Assembly (NCBI RefSeq): GCF_020521235.1
Contig: NZ_BLAY01000002.1
Coordinates: forward strand, 62,001-126,000
Length of the DNA stretch: 64,000 nt
Reading direction: 5' to 3'
Source: Microseira wollei NIES-4236
GTDB taxonomy: Bacteria; Cyanobacteriota; Cyanobacteriia; Cyanobacteriales; Aerosakkonemataceae
A program made the translations under genes and the position numbers. Of the stretch, positions 9,051-17,248 are shown in pieces; the stretch's first letter is position 1, and every line of letters begins with the position of its first letter. The notes beneath the pieces are model-generated. The model had not been told where the DNA came from. It made no database searches and was given only the letters and a program-made list of their open reading frames with translations.

Positions 9051-9590
9051 ATGAAAGTTAATGAACCGCTCAATTCCCCCAAAACCTCCAACCCCCAAAC
9101 CTACGAAATAGCATCGAATGGTTCCTCCCCCCCGTCTGAGGGACTTTCCTCTGGGGTGAAAAACCCAACCGAACCAGTCTTATCCCCAAAACGCCAGATG
9201 GCGTGGCGGGTAGCTCCCACTTTAGCAGTTAGTTTTAAATATGCCTGGGCTGGACTTAGCTACACTTTTCAAACTCAACGCAATTTTCGCATCCACGTAT
9301 TTATCGGCGCTCTGGCAATTGGCCTGAGCGTCTTTTTACACTTAAAATCGGTAGAAATTGCGGTGATTGGCCTCACGTGCGGCTTGGTTTTGGTGATGGA
9401 GTTACTCAATACCGCGATTGAGTCGGTTGTCGATTTGACCGTGAAGCAAACGTACCACGAACTGGCTAAAATTGCCAAGGACTGTGCCGCGGGTGCAGTT
9501 TTAATTTCGGCAATGGCATCGGTTTTAGTGGCTGGGTTGCTAATACTGCCGCCGCTGTTTAGCATGATTTATCTGTCAGCTATTAATTAG
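9051..9590 (+). CDS. dgkA: Diacylglycerol kinase, DgkA type
   Basis: A 179-residue integral membrane kinase that phosphorylates diacylglycerol or undecaprenol-type lipids with ATP. The DgkA core begins around residue 60 (FKYAWAGL, NFRIHVF) and contains the catalytic segment VMELLNTAIESVVDL, where the paired acidic residues bind the metal. Three membrane spans follow in the usual order. The 55-residue Ser/Pro/Asn-rich N-terminal extension is not part of the family core and may be disordered. It shares an operon with ybeY. An AT-rich gap with a promoter-like sequence separates it from trpG. Confidence 0.9.
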   Translation: MKVNEPLNSPKTSNPQTYEIASNGSSPPSEGLSSGVKNPTEPVLSPKRQMAWRVAPTLAVSFKYAWAGLSYTFQTQRNFRIHVFIGALAIGLSVFLHLKSVEIAVIGLTCGLVLVMELLNTAIESVVDLTVKQTYHELAKIAKDCAAGAVLISAMASVLVAGLLILPPLFSMIYLSAIN

Positions 9591-9644
9591 CAGAACGATA
9601 GAGCATTCAAAATTAAAAATCAAAAATTAATTCAAAATTAGAAC

Positions 9645-9673
9645 TTGACAAAAGTGGCATTTTGGATTAAAAA
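9645..9673 (+). promoter_or_regulatory. Sigma-70-type promoter for trpG
   Basis: TTGACA (9645-9650), a 17-nt spacer, then TAAAAA (9668-9673), followed about 30 nt later by the TTG start of trpG. The -35 is consensus; the -10 matches four of six positions. Confidence 0.45.
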
Positions 9674-9704
9674 TAGAGCCTTGCCCAGCTAAGGAGTTTG
9701 AAGG

Positions 9705-10304
9705 TTGATTTTAGTTATCGATAATTACGATAGTTTTACCTACAACTTAGTTCAGTATCTCGGCGAACTAGCAGCAGAGTTTCCGGTAGCATCTGAGATA
9801 AAAGTGTATCGGAATGATGAAATTTCTGTGGAGCAAATCAAAGAATTAAAGCCGGATGGCATCGTGATTTCTCCTGGACCGGGACGCCCGGAAGATGCGG
9901 GCATTTCTTTAGAATTAATCGCAGAAATGGGGCCTGATTTACCGATTATGGGCGTATGCTTGGGGCATCAAGGAATCGGTGAAGTGTTTGGCGGTAATAT
10001 TGTTTCGGCTCTTGAGTTAATGCACGGCAAAACTTCTCAGGTCTATCATACGGGCGTGGGAGTGTTTCAAGATTTGGAAAATCCGTTTGTGGCAACGCGG
10101 TATCATAGTTTGGTCATTGACCGGGAAACTTGCCCGGAAGTGTTGGAAATTACCGCTTGGGTTGAAGATGGAACAATTATGGGGGTACGACACCGGAACT
10201 ATCCCCATATCCAGGGCGTCCAATTTCACCCAGAAAGTATTCTCACGACTTCTGGGAAGCAGTTGCTGCGAAATTTTCTGTCATCGCTAATGGGTAATGG
10301 GTAA
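9705..10304 (+). CDS. trpG: Anthranilate/aminodeoxychorismate synthase glutaminase subunit
   Basis: A 199-residue class I glutamine amidotransferase that passes ammonia from glutamine to chorismate for tryptophan or folate synthesis (one protein often serves both, as TrpG/PabA). Catalytic triad visible: the nucleophile in GVCLGHQ and the His/Glu of QFHPES; the oxyanion strand PGPGRPEDAG is present. The start is TTG, backed by AAGGAG (9691-9696) 8 nt upstream. Its last residues (LMGNG) and stop codon are supplied by a TAATGGG heptamer repeat, so the native C-terminus was probably replaced without harm. No synthase large subunit is nearby. Confidence 0.92.
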   Translation: MILVIDNYDSFTYNLVQYLGELAAEFPVASEIKVYRNDEISVEQIKELKPDGIVISPGPGRPEDAGISLELIAEMGPDLPIMGVCLGHQGIGEVFGGNIVSALELMHGKTSQVYHTGVGVFQDLENPFVATRYHSLVIDRETCPEVLEITAWVEDGTIMGVRHRNYPHIQGVQFHPESILTTSGKQLLRNFLSSLMGNG

Positions 10305-10317
10305 TTGGTAGGAGACT

Positions 10318-10511
10318 AGAAACCGGGTTTCGACCTAGATCTCTGTTTCACAGAAACCCGGTTTCTTTGCCTGGGTCCTGAGACTGCTGCAACAAACAAA
10401 CCTCTTGGGCAGGCATTCTGCCTACCCCACAAGAGATGTGGTCTGGGTCTAATAGACCTCTCCAAAAAACAAACCTCTTGGGCAGGCATTCTGCCTACCC
10501 CACAAGAGATG
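10318..10511. repeat. Repeat cluster: two GAAACC palindromes and two TAGACCTCT-type hairpins
   Basis: Palindromes lie at 10318-10331 and 10352-10366. Then a hairpin unit of about 44 bp, starting AACAAACCTCTTGGGCAGGC and ending CCCCACAAGAGATG, occurs twice (from about 10394 and 10468), with AATAGACCTCTCC between. Related to the repeats at 22141, 36299, 40824, 45051 and 47254. The rest of the 10305-10636 gap holds no gene. Confidence 0.75.
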
Positions 10512-10636
10512 CGATCGTAGGGGTGGGTTTCACCAAGGATGCAGGCGATCGCCAACAGTTTATTTAAACCAACCCGCTTGTCGGCGATATGCCGACCGCA
10601 CGCTGCGCGAACGCATGAGTCGATATATTGAAGGTA

Positions 10637-11413
10637 ATGATGAAACGACGACAGTTGATGCGCTATGCTGGCGCTGGATTGGTAACGGCTTTTGGAACGG
10701 CTTGGCTGTCTGGATTTGAGGCAATTCAAGCGCAAACGAACGATACGCTTTCAATTCAGTGGTTGGGTCACACCTGCTTTTTGTTTTCGGGGGGTGGTAA
10801 GCGCATCCTCGTAAATCCGTTTCGCCCTCTCGGTTGTACCGCAGGGTATCGCGCCCCGAAAATAGAAACCGAGTTAGTGCTGATCAGCAGTCAGTTACTT
10901 GATGAAGGGGCGGTAGACCAGCTACCGGGGGATCCTAAACTGTTATTTGAACCAGGTGTATACAACATACAGGGGACGCAATTCCAAGGAATTCGCACCG
11001 ATCACGATCGCTTTGGCGGACGGCGTTTTGGGATGAATATTGCTTGGCGCTGGAACCACGCAGGGATTAATATTCTACATTTAGGGGGTGCGGCGGCACC
11101 GATTACTGTAGAACAAAAAATCCTCATGGGGCGTCCCGATGTGCTGTTTGTGCCGACCGGAGGCGGGGCGAAAGCTTATAATCCTACTGAGGCGAAGGCG
11201 GCGATCGCTACTCTCAATCCTAAAATAGTCATTCCCACCCATTACCGCACCCAAGCAGCAGCAGATACCTGCGATATCGTCGCCCTAGATGAATTCCTCA
11301 AACTCATGGATGGAATGCCGATTCGCAACATGGATACCGATACAATGACCCTGAGGTCGGCAGATTTGCCTGATAGCGGTTCGACGATCAAGGTTTTGAG
11401 TTATAAGTTCTAG
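10637..11413 (+). CDS. Exported MBL-fold protein with degenerate metal site
   Basis: About 258 residues from the ATG pair at 10637/10640. The N-terminus resembles a Tat-like signal (KRRQLMRYAGAGLVTAFGTAWL, then AQTNDT), so it is probably exported. The fold is that of UlaG-like metallo-beta-lactamase proteins: GHTCFLF, ILVNPF, HLGGAA, VIPTHYRTQ. The zinc motif that should read HxHxDH after the strand ELVLIS is instead SSQLLDEG, and the usual Asp of the first strand (DPF) is Asn (NPF), so metal binding and hydrolase activity are doubtful. It may be a non-catalytic or altered member. No operon partner is evident. Confidence 0.75.
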   Translation: MMKRRQLMRYAGAGLVTAFGTAWLSGFEAIQAQTNDTLSIQWLGHTCFLFSGGGKRILVNPFRPLGCTAGYRAPKIETELVLISSQLLDEGAVDQLPGDPKLLFEPGVYNIQGTQFQGIRTDHDRFGGRRFGMNIAWRWNHAGINILHLGGAAAPITVEQKILMGRPDVLFVPTGGGAKAYNPTEAKAAIATLNPKIVIPTHYRTQAAADTCDIVALDEFLKLMDGMPIRNMDTDTMTLRSADLPDSGSTIKVLSYKF

Positions 11414-11535
11414 GGAATAGGCAATGGGTAATTGGGTGCGCCGTAAGGTATAATTTTGTTTCTCTTCTGTACATACCTGGCTGTTTCGTTGCAAAATGAG
11501 ATGACTGCGGTTGGGTTGGCGATGGGACAGGGGTT

Positions 11536-13140
11536 ATGGAACTATTCGATCTTTCCTCAATTGAACTGGCAGCACAGTTTCGCTTGCTACAGTCCCAATT
11601 GCGCGAGCGCTGGCAGGCGATCGATGTGTTGGATAATAGCGATTATGATATCCTCGTCATTCCTTCTTTGAGTCTCGACCAGCGGGAACTGCAAAAGGTT
11701 CAGGGATTCCTCCACTATGAAGAACGGCTGCTTTTTTCGCTAATTCGGCTGCAAAATCCCCGAACGCGGGTGATTTACGTGACTTCCCTGCCGCTATCGC
11801 AGATTGCCATCGATTATTACCTGCAATTGCTCCCCAGGATTCCATTTTCCCACGCGCGCGATCGCTTGGTGCTATTCTCCACCTACGATGCTTCCGCTAC
11901 GGCACTTACCCAAAAAATTTTAGACCGCCCGCGCCTAATGGAGCGCATTCGCGCCAGCTTGCGGGCGGATAAAACCTATATGATTTGTTATAACTCTACG
12001 TCTTTAGAACGGGAGTTGTCCGTTCGACTGGATGTACCTTTATTAGCTTTAGACCCAGATCTGCTTTATTGGGGAACAAAAAGCGGATCTCGGCAAATTT
12101 TCGGAGAATGTGGGGTTCCCTATCCAGATGGCAGCGAATTGCTTAAGAATACTCAAGATTTAGCCGCAGCAGCTGCACAATTGTGGGAACGGCAACCGGC
12201 ATTGCAGCGCCTGGTGGTAAAACTAAATGAAGGGTTTTCTGGGGAAGGCAACGCGCTGCTGGATTTAAGACGAATTCAAGATAAAGCTCCTGGTAATGCA
12301 TCTTACAAGGAACGAGTCGCAGCGATTCACAAAAGCTTTGCCGATTTAAAGTTTGAAGCGAAAGGCGAAACTTGGGATAATTTTTCCAGTCGCATCCCGG
12401 AATTAGGGGCAATCGTCGAAGCGTTTATTGAGGGAGATAAGCGATCGCCCAGCGTCCAAGGTAGAATTACCCCCACTGGAGAAGTGGAAATCCTCTCCAC
12501 CCACGATCAAATTTTAGGCGGACCCAGCGGTCAAATTTACCTCGGTTGTCGGTTTCCCGCCAATGAATCTTATCGCCTCACTTTGCAGCAATTGGGATTG
12601 AAGATTGGACAAAATTTAGCTGAAAAAGGCGCTTTAGAACGCTTTGGTGTAGATTTTATCGCCGTCCGCCAAGACGATATCGCCAGCGTTCCCCAATGGG
12701 ATATTCAAGCAATTGAAATCAACCTGCGTAAAGGCGGCACTACCCACCCGTTGATGACTTTGAAATTCTTAACTAACGGTCGTTACGACCTTTCTACCGG
12801 CTTATTTTACAGCCAACACGGTTGTGCGAAATATTACATTGCTACGGATAATTTGCAAAAAGACCGCTACAAAGGATTGCTGCCAAACGATTTGATGGAT
12901 ATTATTGCAGAACAGCGGTTGCATTTTGATACCAGTACCGAAACGGGTACGGTTTTTCACCTCATGGGTTGCTTGTCGGAATTTGGCAAACTGGGATTAA
13001 CCAGTATCGGCAATTCTCCCCAAGAAGCGCAGGATATTTATAATCGGGTGGTAAAAGTATTAGATGAAGAAACGAAACCAATCTCTCATGGTTTAATCGA
13101 GGAGGGAGAGGAAGAAAAAGCAATAGTGTCCTCAATCTGA
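11536..13140 (+). CDS. Peptide ligase PGM1-related protein (ATP-grasp-like)
   Basis: A 534-residue cytosolic protein matching what I know as the PGM1-related family, named after the ATP-grasp peptide ligase of pheganomycin synthesis. Grasp-fold features are visible: VVKLNEGFSGEGNALL (nucleotide-binding lysine and glycine loop), an acidic strand ELGAIVEAFI, and the late metal-binding IQAIEINLRKGGTTHP. The C-terminal 150 residues (HGCAKYYIATDNL, FHLMGCLSEFGKLGLTSIGN) form the family-specific domain. It would join a carboxylate to an amine using ATP; the substrate is unknown in cyanobacteria and no biosynthetic partners are adjacent. The ATG at 11536 is favoured over upstream codons because the family starts near here. 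Confidence 0.7.
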   Translation: MELFDLSSIELAAQFRLLQSQLRERWQAIDVLDNSDYDILVIPSLSLDQRELQKVQGFLHYEERLLFSLIRLQNPRTRVIYVTSLPLSQIAIDYYLQLLPRIPFSHARDRLVLFSTYDASATALTQKILDRPRLMERIRASLRADKTYMICYNSTSLERELSVRLDVPLLALDPDLLYWGTKSGSRQIFGECGVPYPDGSELLKNTQDLAAAAAQLWERQPALQRLVVKLNEGFSGEGNALLDLRRIQDKAPGNASYKERVAAIHKSFADLKFEAKGETWDNFSSRIPELGAIVEAFIEGDKRSPSVQGRITPTGEVEILSTHDQILGGPSGQIYLGCRFPANESYRLTLQQLGLKIGQNLAEKGALERFGVDFIAVRQDDIASVPQWDIQAIEINLRKGGTTHPLMTLKFLTNGRYDLSTGLFYSQHGCAKYYIATDNLQKDRYKGLLPNDLMDIIAEQRLHFDTSTETGTVFHLMGCLSEFGKLGLTSIGNSPQEAQDIYNRVVKVLDEETKPISHGLIEEGEEEKAIVSSI

Positions 13141-13188
13141 AATCCTGGCATCCCAAATCTAAAATCTAAAATCTAAAATCTGAAATTC

Positions 13189-13446
13189 TTAAGAACCGCC
13201 TCCCGGTACTCCACGTCTAGGAGGGGAAGGCACTTCATATCGGCGTCTGGTTGATTTTGGTTTCATACCCCGCGCCAAAATTGATGGGGTGAGGAAAGAA
13301 CGGGAGATTGATGAACGGGTTGACTCGGGGATTTCTGGGGAAAATTGGGTTAAGGTGGTGATGGGGTTAGGGAAGGCGATCTCTGCAACTGTAGCGCCTG
13401 CGATTAAGCCACCGATTAAATGTATCCTGGAAAAGCTGGTATCCAT
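13189..13446 (-). CDS. Small hypothetical protein with one hydrophobic segment
   Basis: About 85 residues starting MDTSFSRIHLIGG. A hydrophobic segment (LIGGLIAGATVAEIAF) is followed by a Pro/Ser/Arg-rich tail ending RRGVPGGGS. It may be a signal anchor or a single membrane span. I know no family for it. The low-complexity tail and lack of neighbours on its strand make coding less than certain; an opposite-strand frame of similar length covers the same stretch. Confidence 0.4.
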   Translation of the reverse strand: MDTSFSRIHLIGGLIAGATVAEIAFPNPITTLTQFSPEIPESTRSSISRSFLTPSILARGMKPKSTRRRYEVPSPPRRGVPGGGS

Positions 13447-13774
13447 ATCAAACACGCTTAAAAGACGTTTGTATAGTTTGACTATCCCAAGCGGCATCTG
13501 TCGTTAGGTGGTTTGTGTAATCAATACTCACAGGCGTTGGCGCTTCTGTGCCGTGGCGTACACATCTGTGAATGTGCTTACACAGAAAGCAACAACCCCT
13601 CGGTTGGGGGACTATAAGTAGAAGAGCAAGGGAATTGAGTATGGTTAAAAAGGATGAGGGATGGCATAAATTAGTCTTTCCTCCCTCGTTCTTTCTTTTT
13701 CTGTTCCCCTGTTTGAGCATCTCCAGTCGTCTGATACCAGGGTTCATCAGTTGGCGCGAAGTCTCCAAGGCAAC
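13447..13774. other. Intergenic, no gene seen
   Basis: Holds a C/G-run hairpin-like stretch (CAACCCCTCGGTTGGGGG, about 13592-13609) followed by GACTATAAGT, a motif similar to GGCTATAAGTCC near the left end of the TnpB element at 15635. It may be an old element end. No coding potential recognised. Confidence 0.4.
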
Positions 13775-15616
13775 ATGAATCAAGCTGAGTTTAACAAGGC
13801 ATTTGCCAAACTAACCGGAAGACAGCAAGAAGTGTTGCTGAAATTTTTGCAGGGGCAAAAAGATGCAGATGTTGCCAAGGAACTGCATATCACCCAAGAT
13901 ACTGTCAGAAGACACATTGCCAATATTTGCAGGGAATTTGGTTTAAGCGAACCCGGAGACGCTGGTTACTCGCACCGTTCGGATTTGGTAACCTTATTTG
14001 TGAAATATAGACCTGAATTATTAAATGCCAGCGAAAGTCCCCCCGTCATTACCGGCACCAAAGTCTTACTGAGTTACTATCGCAACCAAGACCCAGATCT
14101 GGAGTTAGTCACCGAGTTAGATACTGTCTTACGAGATCGAGGCTACGACATTTTTCCAGCAAATGCGAGTCTGCGAATGGCTAAAGATGGGTTGCGGCAA
14201 ATTTATACTGCCCTCAACACCTGCGATTATTTGCTGCTGTTATTGTCGCCGCTTTCCGCTTGCAGCGAAATGGTGACCGAGGAAGTAGGACTAGCTAAGA
14301 GATTACAAAGTTCGCGGGACGATCGCAAGCCTTTAATTATTCCGATTCGGATCAATTGTCCCCTAAACTTGCTCAACCACGATCTGCGGGGTTACCTACA
14401 GAAAATGCCGCAAATTGAGTGGCGCTCGCCTGATGATACCCCGGCAACGATACAACAAGTTTTGCAGTTAGTAGGCGCAAGTATTGAAGGGGAAAAAGAA
14501 GAAAATAGGGGCAGTGGCAGGGTAGGAACTCCAGCTGCATCGAAGATAATATCGCCTTATGCCGCGACGCCGCACCATCCACCCCAACCAGTAGCGGAAC
14601 CGGAATTACCCAGGGGACAAGTGGAATTGGCGTCGGCGTTTTACGTCGAACGTCCGGGAATAGACGAAAGGTGTTACGAAGCGCTCGCCAAACCGGGTGC
14701 GTTAATTCGCATCAAAGCACCCCGCCAAATGGGCAAAACTTCCCTGATGGCGCGCATTCTCCATCGTGCCGCTGCTTTTGGTTACCGCACCGTGCCTTTA
14801 AGCTTTCAGCTGGCAGATAGTAAAGTATTCAGCGACTTAGAACAATTCTTACGCTGGTTTTGTGCCAACGTCGCCCTACAACTGGAATTACCCGATGGAT
14901 TAGCGTCCCATTGGCACAACATTTATGGTACCAGCATGGCTTGCAAAACTTATTTTGAGCGCTATTTACTCGCCAACGCTTCCAGTCCCCTCGCCTTGGG
15001 GTTAGATGAAGTCGATGCCATCTTTCGATACCCCGAACTGGCGGCGGATTTTCTAGGAATGTTGCGCGCTTGGCACGAGGAAGCTAAAAATCGGGATATT
15101 TGGAAAAAGCTGCGCTTGGTTGTCGTCCACTCTACGGAAGTTTACGTACCGATGGATATCAATCAATCGCCGTTTAATGTAGGGTTGCCGATAGAGTTAC
15201 CAGAATTCCAACCCGCGCAAGTGAAGGATCTGGCAAATAGACACGGGTTATCTTGGGGCGATTTAGAGGTAAAAAAATTAATGGGGATGCTGGGAGGACA
15301 TCCTTATTTGGTGCGACTGGCACTTTATCACATCGCTCGTGGTGAAATTACCTTGGAACAACTTCTCCAAACCGCTCCCACCGATGCTGGACTCTACAGC
15401 GACCATTTAAGGCGGCATTTGTGGAATTTAGAACGGCATTCCGAGTTAGCAGCAGCGCTGAAAACAGTCGTGGATGCCAATGCTCCCGTGCAATTAGCGT
15501 CAATGCAAGGATTTAAGTTACAAAGTATGGGGTTGGTGAACCTACAAGGGAATTATGTCACCCCCCGTTGCGATCTATACCGTCAGTATTTCCGAGTTCG
15601 GCTATCATCAAGTTAA
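13775..15616 (+). CDS. HTH-TIR-AAA signalling ATPase
   Basis: About 613 residues from the ATG at 13775 (an upstream TTG at 13751 is less likely). Three parts: a LuxR-like HTH (residues about 8-55: LTGRQQEVLLKFLQGQ, ITQDTVRRHIANI); a TIR-like domain (about 85-205: KVLLSYYRNQDPD, LNTCDYLLLLLSPLSACSE); and an AAA-like ATPase (about 275-600) with P-loop PRQMGKTSLMARI and Walker B LALGLDEVDAIF. The family is typical of cyanobacteria and resembles STAND-type sensors whose TIR part can act in protein contacts or NAD cleavage. I cannot identify the catalytic Glu of a TIR NADase with certainty. A paralogous AAA gene follows at 17249, and a TnpB element sits between the two. Confidence 0.75.
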   Translation: MNQAEFNKAFAKLTGRQQEVLLKFLQGQKDADVAKELHITQDTVRRHIANICREFGLSEPGDAGYSHRSDLVTLFVKYRPELLNASESPPVITGTKVLLSYYRNQDPDLELVTELDTVLRDRGYDIFPANASLRMAKDGLRQIYTALNTCDYLLLLLSPLSACSEMVTEEVGLAKRLQSSRDDRKPLIIPIRINCPLNLLNHDLRGYLQKMPQIEWRSPDDTPATIQQVLQLVGASIEGEKEENRGSGRVGTPAASKIISPYAATPHHPPQPVAEPELPRGQVELASAFYVERPGIDERCYEALAKPGALIRIKAPRQMGKTSLMARILHRAAAFGYRTVPLSFQLADSKVFSDLEQFLRWFCANVALQLELPDGLASHWHNIYGTSMACKTYFERYLLANASSPLALGLDEVDAIFRYPELAADFLGMLRAWHEEAKNRDIWKKLRLVVVHSTEVYVPMDINQSPFNVGLPIELPEFQPAQVKDLANRHGLSWGDLEVKKLMGMLGGHPYLVRLALYHIARGEITLEQLLQTAPTDAGLYSDHLRRHLWNLERHSELAAALKTVVDANAPVQLASMQGFKLQSMGLVNLQGNYVTPRCDLYRQYFRVRLSSS

Positions 15617-15769
15617 CCTCGCGCTGGGGGTCACATGGAGGCTATAAGTCCCACGCCTACCCGAAGGGAGGCGTGTGGATAAATGGACATCCCCCCAGGT
15701 TAATCAAGGCACAAGCGTGTGCCTTGATTAACTATTTAGAACCCGACTGTCTCATGTTAAAATATCCTC

Positions 15770-17047
15770 ATGAGCATAACCATGAACTACTGCTACCGAA
15801 TTTATCCAGATGCCGCTCAGGAGCAAACACTCCTTGAGTGGCTAGAGATTTGCAGGTCAACATACAATTATGCCCTGGGAGAAATCAAAGATTGGGTAAG
15901 TTCCCGGAAGTGTAGTTTAGATTATTGCTCATTAGAGAAAGAGTACATCATCGCTGCTGATACCCCATTTCCGGGATACTACTTTCAGCAAAACGCTCTT
16001 CCCAAAGCTAAAAAAGAATATCCCAAGTTATCAGACGTGCCGTCTCAGGTATTGCAAACAACAATTAGGCGGCTTCATGATGCATGGGATTTCTTTTTGA
16101 ACCGAGGCTATGGCTTTCCCAGATTCAAAAAGTACGGACAATTCAAGTCCATGCTATTTCCCCAGGTAAAAGCCAATTGCCTAACCGGATGGCAAATTAC
16201 TCTTCCAAAAATCGGATATATTCGTATCAATCTGCATCGACCAATCCCTGACGGGTTTGTAATCAAGCAGGTAAGGATAGTTAAAAGAGCTGCGAGTTGG
16301 GATGCAGTAATTACTATTGAATCCGACGCTTCAATCTATGAGCCTCAACCTCACGGTCATGCCATTGGCATTGATTTGGGATTGGAGAAATTTTTGACAA
16401 CCTCGGATAGAGAATTCATCGGTAGACCCCGATTCTTTGTAGACAAGCAACGTCGGCTTAAAGTGCTACAACGCAGATTATCTAGAAAGAAGAAGCGGTC
16501 TAAGAACTACTCTCGAGCTAGTATCAAGGTTGCCAAACATTATAATCACATCACTAACACCCGTAAATTATTTCATTACAAAACCGCTCATCATCTTTGC
16601 GACCAAGCGGGAATGGTATTCGTTGAAGATATCGATTTCCGCGTCATGGGCAAAGGGATGCTATGCAAGCATACCCTTGATGCAGGCTTTGGAGCGTTTC
16701 GAGATATTCTCAAACAAGTGTGCTTCAAGCGAGATGTATACTTTGCTCACGTAGACCATAAGGGAACATCTCAAACTTGTCCAAAATGCGGAGCGCATAC
16801 GGGTAAGAAAACATTGTCACAGCGAGTTCATAAGTGTAGTGAATGTGGTTACCAGACGCATCGCGACCACGCATCGGCTGAAGTAATTAGGTTGCGTGGT
16901 CTAGCACAATTAGTAGCCAGGGACTCTGGCGAATCGAAAGAGCCTGTTGCAGTCGGTCTGCCGGGGGCTGGTGAAAACCAGTCTAGGTCAGAGGCGAAAC
17001 CTTCTTCTCGTAAGGGAGGAAGAAGAACCAGGAATGCCAGTTCGTGA
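15770..17047 (+). CDS. tnpB: TnpB RNA-guided nuclease (IS1341 type)
   Basis: A 425-residue TnpB. The RuvC catalytic residues are in place: D202 (GIDLG), E286 (FVEDIDF) and D366 (THRDHASAE). The zinc ribbon is intact (CPKCGAHT and CSECGYQ). The N-terminal half (YRIYPDAAQEQTL, PKAKKEYPKLSDVPSQ) is the usual RNA/target-recognition region. TnpB enzymes cut DNA beside a short motif under guidance of an RNA from the element's right end, which helps keep the element at its donor site. The Ser/Arg/Lys-rich tail after residue 385 overlaps that RNA region and is poorly conserved. No tnpA is linked. The protein looks functional. Confidence 0.9.
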   Translation: MSITMNYCYRIYPDAAQEQTLLEWLEICRSTYNYALGEIKDWVSSRKCSLDYCSLEKEYIIAADTPFPGYYFQQNALPKAKKEYPKLSDVPSQVLQTTIRRLHDAWDFFLNRGYGFPRFKKYGQFKSMLFPQVKANCLTGWQITLPKIGYIRINLHRPIPDGFVIKQVRIVKRAASWDAVITIESDASIYEPQPHGHAIGIDLGLEKFLTTSDREFIGRPRFFVDKQRRLKVLQRRLSRKKKRSKNYSRASIKVAKHYNHITNTRKLFHYKTAHHLCDQAGMVFVEDIDFRVMGKGMLCKHTLDAGFGAFRDILKQVCFKRDVYFAHVDHKGTSQTCPKCGAHTGKKTLSQRVHKCSECGYQTHRDHASAEVIRLRGLAQLVARDSGESKEPVAVGLPGAGENQSRSEAKPSSRKGGRRTRNASS

Positions 17048-17097
17048 GAATTGGAAGCCCAGACTTACCCGGAACGGGAAGTGTGGGAGGATGTCAC
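16900..17097 (+). ncRNA. Candidate right-end guide RNA (omega/reRNA)
   Basis: By analogy with characterised TnpB elements, the guide scaffold should overlap the 3' part of tnpB and end at the element boundary. This stretch contains a CTTCTTC/GAAGAAG stem (about 17001-17025) and the terminal 17058-17087 hairpin, and stops at TCAC 17097; the guide would be the host sequence from 17098. The 5' limit is a guess. Confidence 0.35.
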
Positions 17098-17248
17098 GTA
17101 GGAATACTGAACGCTGCGGCTGATAACCGCCTATCTGGGTGCATAAGTGTGGAAGGGTCAGACATAGTAGGTTATGGATGGAGGTGCGAGCAGCTTCATC
17201 CCAATTCCTTCTCGTTCCAGTGGGAGAAGGCAATATAGAGGTGCATCG

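Larger units (their letters stand above)
15635..17097 (+). mobile_element. IS200/IS605-type element carrying tnpB only
   Basis: Proposed ends: the left flank ends TCAC at 15631-15634 and the element's last bases are TCAC at 17094-17097, as expected for single-strand transposition without target duplication. Inside the left end are two hairpins: ACGCCTACCC/GGGAGGCGT (about 15653-15674) and a perfect 13-bp stem TAATCAAGGCACA/TGTGCCTTGATTA (15701-15713, 15718-15730). The right end has a long hairpin at 17058-17087 (CCCA.ACTT.CCCG / CGGGAAGT.TGGG) followed by AGGATGTCAC. There is no tnpA, so movement needs a transposase in trans. Boundaries are inferred from motifs, not from an empty site. Confidence 0.6.

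Noticed and set aside
17098-17248. Further IS sequence right of the TnpB element
   Set aside because: No second hairpin or end motif; the GAGGATGTCAC end and its relative at 58821 argue for a stop at 17097.
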